Assembly (NCBI GenBank): GCA_949318235.1
Contig: OX439128.1
Coordinates: 56,505,009 to 56,569,008, forward strand
DNA length: 64,000 nt
Direction: 5' to 3'
Source: Ecdyonurus torrentis
Lineage: Eukaryota; Arthropoda; Insecta; Ephemeroptera; Heptageniidae
Shown: positions 51,000 through 64,000 of the stretch, one piece after another
How positions within the stretch are numbered: position 1 is the stretch's first letter
Layout: each line of letters starts with the position of its first letter
The notes under the pieces: model-generated
Seen by the model: the letters and a program-made list of their open reading frames with translations, nothing else
The model's database searches: none
What the model was told of the DNA's origin: nothing
Position numbers and translations under genes: made by a program

Positions 51000-53900
51000 C
51001 GCAAAAAATAAAACTTTCTCAGTTTTTGAGAATTTTCGTACTTTCTTACCGAAGTCTATAGCATTGTAGCCCATATGAAGAAAAAAAAAGTTTGTAACTC
51101 GAGTTCCAATTGAGATAGAAAGTTGCGGTTTTGAAATAAAGTGATGCAAAACGCTCTATAGTTTTAAATTCACCACTAGAAACAAATTTGAGAAAAATAA
51201 TTTTTCCAAAAAAATTGTGTTTTTCAGTTTCTGAAAACGATTTTTCATGATATCTCAGAAACTAATAATGCTACAGACTTACGTTTTGAACTGAAATGTA
51301 TCACTTTGAAATGTCTTATGAAAAGTTTATAACACTTTAGTCGCAAAAACTAAAACTTTCTCAGTTTTTGAGAATTTTTGAATTTTCTTACCGAAGTCTA
51401 TAGAATTGTAGCCCATATGAAGAAAAAAAAAGTTTGTAACTCGAGTTCTAATTGAGATGTAAAGTTGTGGTTTTGAAATAAAGTGATGCAAAACGCTCTA
51501 TAGTACTAAATTCACCTCTAGAAACAAAATTGAGAAAAAAAATATTTCGAAAAAAATTGTGTTTTTCAGATTCTGAAAACGATTTTTGATGATATCTCAG
51601 AAACTAATAATGCTACAGACTTACGGTTTGAACTGAAATGTATCACTTTGAAATGTCCAACGAAAAGTTTATTACATTTTAGTAGCAAAAAATAAAACTT
51701 TCTCAGTTTTTGAGAATTTTCGTATTTTCTTACCGAAGTCTATAGCATTGTAGTTCATATGAAGAAAAAAAAAGTTTGTAACTCGAATTCCAATTGAGAT
51801 AGAAAGTTGCGGTTTTGAAATTAAGTGATGCAAAACGCTCTATAGTTTTAAATTCACCTCTAGAAACAAATTTGAGAAAAATAATTTTTCCAAAAAAATT
51901 GTGTTTTTCAGTTTCTGAAAACGATTTTTCATGATATCTCAGAAACTAATAATGCTACAGACTTACGGTTTGAACTGAAATGTATCACTTTGAAATGTCT
52001 TATGAAAAGTTTATAACACTTTAGTCGCAAAAACTAAAACTTTCTGTTTTTGAGAATTTTCGAATTTTCTTACCGATGTCTATAGCATTGTAGCCCATAT
52101 GAAGAAAACAAAGTTTGTAACTCGTGTTTTCATTGAGATGGAAAGTTGTGGTTTTGAATTAAAGTGATGCAAAACGCTCTATAGTACTAAATTCACCTCT
52201 AGAAACAAAATTGAGAAAAAAAATATTTCGAAAAAAATTGTGTTTTTCAGATTCTGAAAACGATTTTTGATGATATCTCAGAAACTAATAATGCTACAGA
52301 CTTACGGTTTGACCTGAAATGTATCACTTTGAAATGTCCAACGAAAAGTTTATTACATTTTAGTAGCAAAAAATAAAACTTTCTCAGTTTTTGAGAATTT
52401 TCGTATTTTCTTACCGAAGTCTATAGCATTGTAGTTCATATGAAGAAAAAAAAAGTTTGTAACTCGAATTCCAATGGAGATAGAAAGTTGCGGTTTTGAA
52501 ATAAAGTGATGCAAAACGCTCTATAGTTTTAAATTCACCTCTAGAAACAAATTTGAGAAAAATAATTTTTCCAAAAAAATTGTGTTTTTCAGTTTCTAAA
52601 AACGATTTGTCATTATATCTCAGAAACTAATAATGCTACAGACTTACTGTTTGAACTGAAATGTATCACTTTGAAATGTCTTATAAAAAGTTTATAACAC
52701 TTAAGTCGCAAAAAATAAAACTTTCTCAGTTTTTGAGAATTTTCGAATTTTCTTACCGATGTCTATAGCATTGTAGCCCATTTGAAGAAAAAAAAGTTTG
52801 TAACTCGAGTTTTAATTGAGATGGAAAGTTGTGGTTTTGAAATAAAGTGATGCAAAACGCTCTATAGTACTAAATACACCCCTAGAAACAAAATTGAGAA
52901 AAAAAATATTTCGAAAAAAATTGTGTTTTTCAGATTCTGAAAACGATTTTTGATGACATCTCAGAAACTAATAATGCTACAGACTTACGGTTTGAACTGA
53001 AATGTATCACTTTGAAATGTCTAACGAAAAGTTTATTACACTTTAGTCGCAAAAAATAAAACTTTCTCAGTTTTTGAGAATTTTCGTACTTTCTTACCGA
53101 AGTCTATAGCATTGTAGCCCATATGAAGAAAAAAAAAGTTTGTAACTCGAGTTCCAATTGAGATAGAAAGTTGCGGTTTTGAAATAAAGTGATGCAAAAC
53201 GCTCTATAGTTTTAAATTCACCACTAGAAACAAATTTGAGAAAAATAATTTTTCCAAAAAAATTGTGTTTTTCAGTTTCTGAAAACGATTTTTCATGATA
53301 TCTCAGAAACTAATAATGCTACAGACTTACGTTTTGAACTGAAATGTATCACTTTGAAATGTCTTATGAAAAGTTTATAACACTTTAGTCGCAAAAACTA
53401 AAACTTTCTCAGTTTTTGAGAATTTTTGAATTTTCTTACCGAAGTCTATATAATTGTAGCCCATATGAAGAAAAAAAAAGTTTGTAACTCGAGTTCTAAT
53501 TGAGATGTAAAGTTGTGGTTTTGAAATAAAGTGATGCAAAACGCTCTATAGTACTAAATTCACCTCTAGAAACAAATTTGAGAAAAAAAATATTTCGAAA
53601 AAAATTGTGTTTTTCAGATTCTGAAAACGATTTTTGATGATATCTCAGAAACTAATAATGCTACAGACTTACGGTTTGAACTGAAATGTATCACTTTGAA
53701 ATGTCCAACGAAAAGTTTATTACATTTTAGTAGCAAAAAATAAAACTTTCTCAGTTTTTGAGAATTTTCGTATTTTCTTACCGAAGTCTATAGCATTGTA
53801 GTTCATATGAAGAAAAAAAAAGTTTGTAACTCGAATTCCAATTGAGATAGAAAGTTGCGGTTTTGAAATAAAGTGATGCAAAACGCTCTATAGTTTTAAA

Positions 53901-55100
53901 TTCACCTCTAGAAACAAATTTGAGAAAAATAATTTTTCCAAAAAAATTGTGTTTTTCAGTTTCTGAAAACGATTTTTCATGATATCTCAGAAACTAATAA
54001 TGCTACAGACTTACGGTTTGAACTGAAATGTATCACTTTGAAATGTCTTATGAAAAGTTTATAACACTTTAGTCGCAAAAACTAAAACTTTCTGTTTTTG
54101 AGAATTTTCGAATTTTCTTACCGATGTCTATAGCATTGTAGCCCATATGAAGAAAACAAAGTTTGTAACTCGTGTTTTCATTGAGATGGAAAGTTGTGGT
54201 TTTGAATTAAAGTGATGCAAAACGCTCTATAGTACTAAATTCACCTCTAGAAACAAAATTGAGAAAAAAAATATTTCGAAAAAAATTGTGTTTTTCAGAT
54301 TCTGAAAACGATTTTTGATGATATCTCAGAAACTAATAATGCTACAGACTTACGGTTTGACCTGAAATGTATCACTTTGAAATGTCCAACGAAAAGTTTA
54401 TTACATTTTAGTAGCAAAAAATAAAACTTTCTCAGTTTTTGAGAATTTTCGTATTTTCTTACCGAAGTCTATAGCATTGTAGTTCATATGAAGAAAAAAA
54501 AAGTTTGTAACTCGAATTCCAATGGAGATAGAAAGTTGCGGTTTTGAAATAAAGTGATGCAAAACGCTCTATAGTTTTAAATTCACCTCTAGAAACAAAT
54601 TTGAGAAAAATAATTTTTCCAAAAAAATTGTGTTTTTCAGTTTCTAAAAACGATTTGTCATTATATCTCAGAAACTAATAATGCTACAGACTTACTGTTT
54701 GAACTGAAATGTATCACTTTGAAATGTCTTATAAAAAGTTTATAACACTTAAGTCGCAAAAACTAAAACTTTCTCAGTTTTTGAGAATTTTCGAATTTTC
54801 TTACCGATGTCTATAGCATTGTAGCCCATTTGAAGAAAAAAAAGTTTGTAACTCGAGTTTTAATTGAGATGGAAAGTTGTGGTTTTGAAATAAAGTGATG
54901 CAAAACGCTCTATAGTACTAAATACACCCCTAGAAACAAAATTGAGAAAAAAAATATTTCGAAAAAAATTGTGTTTTTCAGATTCTGAAAACGATTTTTG
55001 ATGACATCTCAGAAACTAATAATGCTACAGACTTACGGTTTGAACTGAAATGTATCACTTTGAAATGTCTAACGAAAAGTTTATTACACTTTAGTCGCAA
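51000..55100 (+). repeat. C-sat 6-mer higher-order repeat, 2048-bp period
   Basis: Two tandem six-monomer copies: caccactaga at 51171 and 53219, and tgatgacatc at 52951 and 54999, both offset by 2048 bp. The variants gtagttcatatgaag, gaattccaatggagat and tttgtcattatatctc also travel in the same order. The same six-monomer unit recurs at about 60800-64000. Confidence 0.9.
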
Positions 55101-57040
55101 AAAATAAAACTTTCTCAGTTTTTGAGAATTCTCGTATTTTCTTACCGAAGTCTATAGCATTGTAGCCCATATGAAGAAAAAAAAAGTTTGTAACTCGAGT
55201 TCCAATTGAGATAGAAAGTTGCGGTTTTGAAATAAAGTGATGCAAAACGCTCTATAGTTTTAAATTCACCTCTAGAAACAAATTTGAGAAAAATAATTTT
55301 TCCAAAAAAATTGTGTTTTTCAGTTTCTGAAAACGATTTGTCATGATATCTCAGAAACTAATAATGCTACAGACTTACGGTTTGAACTGAAATGTATCAC
55401 TTTGAAATGTCTTATGAAAAGTTTATAACACTTAAGTCGCAAAAAATAAAACTCTCAGTTTTTGAGAATTTTCGAATTTTCTTACCGATGTCTAAAGCAT
55501 TGTAGCCCATATGAAGAAAAAAAAGTTTTTAACTCGAGTTTTAATTGAGATGGAAAGTTGTGGTTTTGAAATAAAGTGATGCAAAACGCTCTATAGTACT
55601 AAATTCACCTCTAGAAACAAAATTGAGAAAAAAAATATTTCGAAAAAAATTGTGTTTTTCAGATTCTGAAAACGATTTTTGATGATATCTCAGAAACTAA
55701 TAATGCTACAGACTTACGGTTTGACCTGAAATGTATCACTTTGAAATGTCCAACGAAAAGTTTATTACATTTTAGTAGCAAAAAATAAAACTTTCTCAGT
55801 TTTTGAGAATTTTCGTATTTTCTTACCGAAGTCTATAGCATTGTAGTTCATATGAAGAAAAAAAAAGTTTGTAACTCGAATTCCAATGGAGATAGAAAGT
55901 TGCGGTTTTGAAATAAAGTGATGCAAAACGCTCTATAGTTTTAAATTCACCTCTAGAAACAAATTTGAGAAAAATAATTTTTCCAAAAAAATTGTGTTTT
56001 TCAGTTTCTAAAAACGATTTGTCATTATATCTCAGAAACTAATAATGCTACAGACTTACTGTTTGAACTGAAATGTATCACTTTGAAATGTCTTATAAAA
56101 AGTTTATAACACTTAAGTCGCAAAAACTAAAACTTTCTCAGTTTTTGAGAATTTTCGAATTTTCTTACCGATGTCTATAGCATTGTAGCCCATTTGAAGA
56201 AAAAAAAGTTTGTAACTCGAGTTTTAATTGAGATGGAAAGTTGTGGTTTTGAAATAAAGTGATGCAAAACGCTCTATAGTACTAAATACACCCCTAGAAA
56301 CAAAATTGAGAAAAAAAATATTTCGAAAAAAATTGTGTTTTTCAGATTCTGAAAACGATTTTTGATGACATCTCAGAAACTAATAATGCTACAGACTTAC
56401 GGTTTGAACTGAAATGTATCACTTTGAAATGTCTAACGAAAAGTTTATTACACTTTAGTCGCAAAAAATAAAACTTTCTCAGTTTTTGAGAATTCTCGTA
56501 TTTTCTTACCGAAGTCTATAGCATTGTAGCCCATATGAAGAAAAAAAAAGTTTGTAACTCGAGTTCCAATTGAGATAGAAAGTTGCGGTTTTGAAATAAA
56601 GTGATGCAAAACGCTCTATAGTTTTAAATTCACCTCTAGAAACAAATTTGAGAAAAATAATTTTTCCAAAAAAATTGTGTTTTTCAGTTTCTGAAAACGA
56701 TTTGTCATGATATCTCAGAAACTAATAATGCTACAGACTTACGGTTTGAACTGAAATGTATCACTTTGAAATGTCTTATGAAAAGTTTATAACACTTAAG
56801 TCGCAAAAAATAAAACTCTCAGTTTTTGAGAATTTTCGAATTTTCTTACCGATGTCTAAAGCATTGTAGCCCATATGAAGAAAAAAAAGTTTTTAACTCG
56901 AGTTTTAATTGAGATGGAAAGTTGTGGTTTTGAAATAAAGTGATGCAAAACGCTCTATAGTACTAAATTCACCTCTAGAAACAAAATTGAGAAAAAAAAT
57001 ATTTCGAAAAAAATTGTGTTTTTCAGATTCTGAAAACGAT
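54350..57040 (+). repeat. C-sat 4-mer duplication, 1364-bp period
   Basis: Variant ggtttgacctgaaatg lies near 54359 and 55723, and tgatgacatc at 54999 and 56363, both offset by 1364 bp (4 monomers). A four-base deletion giving aaaactctcagttttt appears in both copies (about 55450 and 56815), which confirms that they are duplicates. Confidence 0.88.
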
Positions 57041-60000
57041 TTTTGATGATATCTCAGAAACTAATAATGCTACAGACTTACGGTTTGAACTGAAATGTAT
57101 CACTTTAAAATGTCTAACGAAAAGTTTATTACACTTAAGTCGCAAAAAATAAAACTTTCTCAGTTTTTGAGAATTCTCGTATTTTCTTACCGAAGTCTAT
57201 AGCATTGTAGCCCATATGCAGAAAAAAAAAGTTTGTAACTCGAGTTCCAATTGAGATAGAAAGTTGCGGTTTTGAAATAAAGTGATGCAAAACGCTCTAT
57301 AGTTTTAAATTCACCTCTAGAAACAAATTTGAGAAAAATATTTTTTCCAAAAAAATTGTGTTTTTCAGTTTCTGAAAACGATTTTTCATGATATCTCAGA
57401 AACTAATAATGCTACAGACTTACGGTTTGAACTGAAATGTATCACTTTGAAATGTCTTATGAAAAGTTTATAACACTTTAGTCGCAAAAACTAAAACTTT
57501 CTGTTTTTGAGAATTTTCGAATTTTCTTACCGATGTCTATAGCATTGTAGCCCATATGAAGAAAACAAAGTTTGTAACTCGAGTTTTCATTGAGATGGAA
57601 AGTTGTGGTTTTGAAATAAAGTAATGCAAAACGCTCTATAGTACTAAATACACCCCTAGAAACAAAATTGAGAAAAAAAATATTTCGAAAAAAATTGTGT
57701 TTTTCAGATTCTGAAAACGATTTTTGATGATATCTCAGAAACTAATAATGCTACAGACTTACGGTTTGAACTGAAATGTATCACTTTGAAATGTCTAACG
57801 AAAAGTTTATTACACTTTAGTCGCAAAAAATAAAACTTTCTCAGTTTTTGAGAATTCTCGTATTTTCTTACCGAAGTCTATAGCATTGTAGCCCATATGA
57901 AGAAAAAAAAAGTTTGTAACTCGAGTTCCAATTGAGATAGAAAGTTGCGGTTTTGAAATAAAGTGATGCAAAACGCTCTATAGTTTTAAATTCACCTTTA
58001 GAAACAAATTTGAGAAAAATAATTTTTCCAAAAAAATTGTGTTTTTCAGTTTCTGAAAACGATTTGTCATGATATCTCAGAAACTAATAATGCTACAGAC
58101 TTACGGTTTGAACTGAAATGTATCACTTTGAAATGTCTTATGAAAAGTTTATAACACTTAAGTCGCAAAAAATAAAACTTTCTCAGTTTTTGAGAATTTT
58201 CGAATTTTCTTACCGATGTCTAAATCATTGTAGCCCATATGAAGAAAAAAAAGTTTGTAACTCGAGTTTTAATTGAGATGGAAAGTTGTGGTTTTGAAAT
58301 AAAGTGATGCAAAACGCTCTATAGTACTAAATTCACCTCTAGAAACAAAATTGAGAAAAAAAATATTTCGAAAAAAATTGTGTTTTTCAGATTCTGAAAA
58401 CGATTTTTGATGATATCTCAGAAACTAATAATGCTACAGACTTACGGTTTGAACTGAAATGTATCACTTTGAAATGTCTAACGAAAAGTTTATTACACTT
58501 TAGTCGCAAAAAATAAAACTTTCTCAGTTTTTGAGAATTCTCGTATTTTCTTACCGAAGTCTATAGCATTGTAGCCCATATGAAGAAAAAAAAAGTTTGT
58601 AACTCGAGTTCCAATTGAGATAGAAAGTTGCGGTTTTGAAATAAAGTGATGCAAAACGCTCTATAGTTTTAAATTCACCTCTAGAAACAAATTTGAGAAA
58701 AATAATTTTTCCAAAAAAATTGTGTTTTTCAGTTTCTGAAAACGATTTTTCATGATATCTCAGAAACTAATAATGCTACAGACTTACGTTTTGAACTGAA
58801 ATGTATCACTTTGAAATGTCTTATGAAAAGTTTATAACACTTTAGTCGCAAAAACTAAAACTTTCTCAGTTTTTGAGAATTTTCGAATTTTCTTACTGAA
58901 GTCTATAGCATTGTAGTTCATATGAAGAAAAAAAAAGTTTGTAACTCGAATTCCAATTGAGATAGAAAGTTGCGGTTTTGAAATAAAGTGATGCAAAACG
59001 CTCTATAGTTTTAAATTCACCTCTAGAAACAAATTTGAGAAAAATAATTTTTCCAAAAAAATTGTGTTTTTCAGTTTCTGAAAACGATTTTTGATGATAT
59101 CTCAGAAACTAATAATGCTACAGACTTACGGTTTGAACTGAAATGTATCACTTTGAAATGTCTAACGAAAAGTTTATTACACTTTAGTCGCAAAAAATAA
59201 AACTTTCTCAGTTTTTGAGAATTTTCGTACTTTCTTACCGAAGTCTATAGCATTGTAGCCCATATGAAGAAAAAAAAAGTTTGTAACTCTAGTTCCAATT
59301 GAGATAGAAAGTTGCGGTTTTGAAATAAAGTGATGCAAAACGCTCTATAGTTTTAAATTCACCTCTAGAAACAAATTTGAGAAAAATAATTTTTCCAAAA
59401 AAATTGTGTTTTTCAGTTTCTGAAAACGATTTTTCATGATATCTCAGAAACTAATAATGCTACAGACTTACGTTTTGAACTGAAATGTATCACTTTGAAA
59501 TGTCTTATGAAAAGTTTATAACACTTTAGTCGCAAAAACTAAAACTTTCTCAGTTTTTGAGAATTTTCGAATTTTCTTACCGAAGTCTATAGCATTGTAG
59601 CCCATATGAAGAAAAAAAAAGTTTGTAACTCGAGTTCTAATTGAGATGTAAAGTTGTGGTTTTGAAATAAAGTGATGCAAAACGCTCTATAGTACTAAAT
59701 TCACCTCTAGAAACAAAATTGAGAAAAAAAATATTTCGAAAAAAATTGTGTTTTTCAGATTCTGAAAACGATTTTTGATGATATCTCAGAAACTAATAAT
59801 GCTACAGACTTACGATTTGAACTGAAATGTATCACTTTGAAATGTCCAACGAAAAGTTTATTACATTTTAGTAGCAAAAAATAAAACTTTCTCAGTTTTT
59901 GAGAATTTCCGTATTTTCTTACCGAAGTCTATAGCATTGTAGTTCATTTGAAGAAAAAAAAAGTTTGTAACTCGAATTCCAATTGAGATAGAAAGTTGCG

Positions 60001-60799
60001 GTTTTGAAATAAAGTGATGCAAAACGCTCTATAGTTTTAAATTCACCTCTAGAAACAAATTTGAGAAAAATAATTTTTCCAAAAAAATTGTGTTTTACAG
60101 TTTCTGAAAACGATTAGTCATGATATCTCAGAAACTAATAATGCTACAGACTTACGGTTTGAACTGAAATGTATCACTTTGAAATGTCTTATGAAAAGTT
60201 TATAACACTTAAGTCGCAAAAAATAAAACTTTCTCAGTTTTTGAGAATTTTCGAATTTTCTTACCGATGTCTAAAGCATTGTAGCCCATATGAAGAAAAA
60301 AAAGTTTGTAACTCGAGTTTTAATTGAGATGGAAAGTTGTGGTTTTGAAATAAAGTGATGCAAAACGCTCTATAGTACTAAATTCACCTCTAGAAACAAA
60401 ATTGAGAAAAAAAATATTTCGAAAAAAATTGTGTTTTTCAGATTCTGAAAACGATTTTTGATGATATCTCAGAAACTAATAATGCTACAGACTTACGGTT
60501 TGAACTGAAATGTATCACTTTGAAATGTCTAACGAAAAGTTTATTACACTTTAGTCGCAAAAAATAAAACTTTCTCAGTTTTTGAGAATTCTCGTATTTT
60601 CTTACCGAAGTCTATAGCATTGTAGCCCATTTGAAGAAAAAAAAGTTTGTAACTCGAGTTTTAATTGAGATGGAAAGTTGTGGTTTTGAAATAAAGTGAT
60701 GCAAAACGCTCTATAGTACTAAATACACCCCTAGAAACAAAATTGAGAAAAAAAATATTTCGAAAAAAATTGTATTTTTCAGATTCTGAAAACGATTTT

Positions 60800-63700
60800 T
60801 GATGACATCTCAGAAACTAATAATGCTACAGACTTACGGTTTGAACTGAAATGTATCACTTTGAAATGTCTAACGAAAAGTTTATTACACTTTAGTCGCA
60901 AAAAATAAAACTTTCTCAGTTTTTGAGAATTTTCGTACTTTCTTACCGAAGTCTATAGCATTGTAGCCCATATGAAGAAAAAAAAAGTTTGTAACTCGAG
61001 TTCCAATTGAGATAGAAAGTTGCGGTTTTGAAATAAAGTGATGCAAAACGCTCTATAGTTTTAAATTCACCACTAGAAACAAATTTGAGAAAAATAATTT
61101 TTCCAAAAAAATTGTGTTTTTCAGTTTCTGAAAACGATTTTTCATGATATCTCAGAAACTAATAATGCTACAGACTTACGTTTTGAACTGAAATGTATCA
61201 CTTTGAAATGTCTTATGAAAAGTTTATAACACTTTAGTCGCAAAAACTAAAACTTTCTCAGTTTTTGAGAATTTTTGAATTTTCTTACCGAAGTCTATAG
61301 AATTGTAGCCCATATGAAGAAAAAAAAAGTTTGTAACTCGAGTTCTAATTGAGATGTAAAGTTGTGGTTTTGAAATAAAGTGATGCAAAACGCTCTATAG
61401 TACTAAATTCACCTCTAGAAACAAAATTGAGAAAAAAAATATTTCGAAAAAAATTGTGTTTTTCAGATTCTGAAAACGATTTTTGATGATATCTCAGAAA
61501 CTAATAATGCTACAGACTTACGGTTTGAACTGAAATGTATCACTTTGAAATGTCCAACGAAAAGTTTATTACATTTTAGTAGCAAAAAATAAAACTTTCT
61601 CAGTTTTTGAGAATTTTCGTATTTTCTTACCGAAGTCTATAGCATTGTAGTTCATATGAAGAAAAAAAAAGTTTGTAACTCGAATTCCAATTGAGATAGA
61701 AAGTTGCGGTTTTGAAATAAAGTGATGCAAAACGCTCTATAGTTTTAAATTCACCTCTAGAAACAAATTTGAGAAAAATAATTTTTCCAAAAAAATTGTG
61801 TTTTTCAGTTTCTGAAAACGATTTTTCATGATATCTCAGAAACTAATAATGCTACAGACTTACGGTTTGAACTGAAATGTATCACTTTGAAATGTCTTAT
61901 GAAAAGTTTATAACACTTTAGTCGCAAAAACTAAAACTTTCTGTTTTTGAGAATTTTCGAATTTTCTTACCGATGTCTATAGCATTGTAGCCCATATGAA
62001 GAAAACAAAGTTTGTAACTCGTGTTTTCATTGAGATGGAAAGTTGTGGTTTTGAATTAAAGTGATGCAAAACGCTCTATAGTACTAAATTCACCTCTAGA
62101 AACAAAATTGAGAAAAAAAATATTTCGAAAAAAATTGTGTTTTTCAGATTCTGAAAACGATTTTTGATGATATCTCAGAAACTAATAATGCTACAGACTT
62201 ACGGTTTGAACTGAAATGTATCACTTTGAAATGTCCAACGAAAAGTTTATTACATTTTAGTAGCAAAAAATAAAACTTTCTCAGTTTTTGAGAATTTTCG
62301 TATTTTCTTACCGAAGTCTATAGCATTGTAGTTCATATGAAGAAAAAAAAAGTTTGTAACTCGAATTCCAATGGAGATAGAAAGTTGCGGTTTTGAAATA
62401 AAGTGATGCAAAACGCTCTATAGTTTTAAATTCACCTCTAGAAACAAATTTGAGAAAAATAATTTTTCCAAAAAAATTGTGTTTTTCAGTTTCTAAAAAC
62501 GATTTGTCATTATATCTCAGAAACTAATAATGCTACAGACTTACTGTTTGAACTGAAATGTATCACTTTGAAATGTCTTATAAAAAGTTTATAACACTTA
62601 AGTCGCAAAAAATAAAACTTTCTCAGTTTTTGAGAATTTTCGAATTTTCTTACCGATGTCTATAGCATTGTAGCCCATTTGAAGAAAAAAAAGTTTGTAA
62701 CTCGAGTTTTAATTGAGATGGAAAGTTGTGGTTTTGAAATAAAGTGATGCAAAACGCTCTATAGTACTAAATACACCCCTAGAAACAAAATTGAGAAAAA
62801 AAATATTTCGAAAAAAATTGTGTTTTTCAGATTCTGAAAACGATTTTTGATGACATCTCAGAAACTAATAATGCTACAGACTTACGGTTTGAACTGAAAT
62901 GTATCACTTTGAAATGTCTAACGAAAAGTTTATTACACTTTAGTCGCAAAAAATAAAACTTTCTCAGTTTTTGAGAATTTTCGTACTTTCTTACCGAAGT
63001 CTATAGCATTGTAGCCCATATGAAGAAAAAAAAAGTTTGTAACTCGAGTTCCAATTGAGATAGAAAGTTGCGGTTTTGAAATAAAGTGATGCAAAACGCT
63101 CTATAGTTTTAAATTCACCACTAGAAACAAATTTGAGAAAAATAATTTTTCCAAAAAAATTGTGTTTTTCAGTTTCTGAAAACGATTTGTCATGATATCT
63201 CAGAAACTAATAATGCTACAGACTTACGGTTTGAACTGAAATGTATCACTTTGAAATGTCTTATGAAAAGTTTATAACACTTTAGTCGCAAAAACTAAAA
63301 CTTTCTCAGTTTTTGAGAATTTTTGAATTTTCTTACCGAAGTCTATAGAATTGTAGCCCATATGAAGAAAACAAAGTTTGTAACTCGTGTTTTCATTGAG
63401 ATGGAAAGTTGTGGTTTTGAATTAAAGTGATGCAAAACGCTCTATAGTACTAAATTCACCTCTAGAAACAAAATTGAGAAAAAAAATATTTCGAAAAAAA
63501 TTGTGTTTTTCAGATTCTGAAAACGATTTTTGATGATATCTCAGAAACTAATAATGCTACAGACTTACGGTTTGAACTGAAATGTATCACTTTGAAATGT
63601 CCAACGAAAAGTTTATTACATTTTAGTAGCAAAAAATAAAACTTTCTCAGTTTTTGAGAATTTTCGTATTTTCTTACCGAAGTCTATAGCATTGTAGTTC

Positions 63701-64000
63701 ATATGAAGAAAAAAAAAGTTTGTAACTCGAATTCCAATGGAGATAGAAAGTTGCGGTTTTGAAATAAAGTGATGCAAAACGCTCTATAGTTTTAAATTCA
63801 CCTCTAGAAACAAATTTGAGAAAAATAATTTTTCCAAAAAAATTGTGTTTTTCAGTTTCTAAAAACGATTTGTCATTATATCTCAGAAACTAATAATGCT
63901 ACAGACTTACTGTTTGAACTGAAATGTATCACTTTGAAATGTCTTATAAAAAGTTTATAACACTTAAGTCGCAAAAAATAAAACTTTCTCAGTTTTTGAG
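60800..64000 (+). repeat. C-sat 6-mer repeat, second block of the 51-55 kb unit
   Basis: tgatgacatc at 60800 and 62848, and caccactaga near 61068 and 63116, again with a 2048-bp period. The order of private variants copies the block at 51000-55100, at an offset of about 7849 bp. The block runs off the window end. Confidence 0.88.

Larger units (their letters stand above)
36581..64000 (+). repeat. C-sat array, forward, main block, ~80 monomers
   Basis: Head-to-tail array of the ~341-bp monomer to the window end. Landmarks in order: acgatttttgatgatatctc, gctacagacttacggtttg, aaatgtatcactttgaaatg, a block around ttagtcgcaaaaa, gaattttcttaccg, tctatagcattgtagccca, an A-run of 7-10, gtttgtaactcgagtt, a ggttttgaaataaagtgatg stretch, aacgctctatag, cacctctagaaac, ttgtgtttttcag. 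Two types mostly alternate. Type a has gtactaaattc, aaaattgag and cagattctg; type b has gttttaaattc, aaatttgag, aataatttttcc and cagtttctg. The basic higher-order unit is thus a ~682-bp dimer. No genes are seen; short frames on either strand are by-products. Confidence 0.97.

Noticed and set aside
12363..64000. A hidden gene or defence-type system inside the C or B arrays
   Set aside because: Reading the arrays through, every stretch could be assigned to a satellite monomer. No interruption longer than a few bases was found to the right of 12363.

Overview
This window is almost entirely tandemly repeated, AT-rich satellite DNA from a eukaryotic (animal) genome. The only gene-like sequence is one decayed non-LTR retrotransposon at about 9475-12267. 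Its endonuclease and reverse transcriptase match the CR1/L2/Jockey group of animal LINEs. The residues after the RT domain look most like arthropod copies, but that is an inference from memory and the species is not identifiable here. I see no host protein gene, no tRNA or rRNA and no CRISPR array. Nearly all ORFs of 60-130 codons are by-products of the satellite monomers.

Three satellite families make up the window (names are mine). CRE-sat has a 53-bp monomer, and many copies carry the perfect palindrome TGACGTCA. B-sat has a 176-bp monomer. C-sat has a monomer of about 341 bp. B and C are related: a block of about 64 bp starting acgatttttgatgatatctc is about 90% alike in both, and weaker similarity continues through the rest of B.

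Layout: 1-722 CRE-sat (+); 723-967 one partial C unit (+); 968-1346 CRE-sat (+); 1347-1400 a short linker; 1401-2434 B-sat (-); 2435-4684 C-sat (-); 4685-6300 CRE-sat (-); 6301-9474 C-sat (-); 9475-12267 the LINE (+), inserted in a C unit; 12268-12356 the rest of that C region (-); 12357-12362 a polarity switch; 12363-14459 C-sat (+); 14461-36566 B-sat (+, about 125 monomers); 36567-36580 a junction with a small duplication; 36581-64000 C-sat (+, about 80 monomers), running off the window end.

The main points of interest are structural. CRE-sat arrays sit inside C-sat with the same two junctions in both orientations. Satellite polarity flips about 90 bp downstream of the LINE. B and C both show multimer (higher-order) repeats of several sizes, some nearly identical and so recent. 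The whole looks like pericentromeric, centromeric or other heterochromatic satellite DNA. That location is an inference, and nothing in the sequence proves centromere function.
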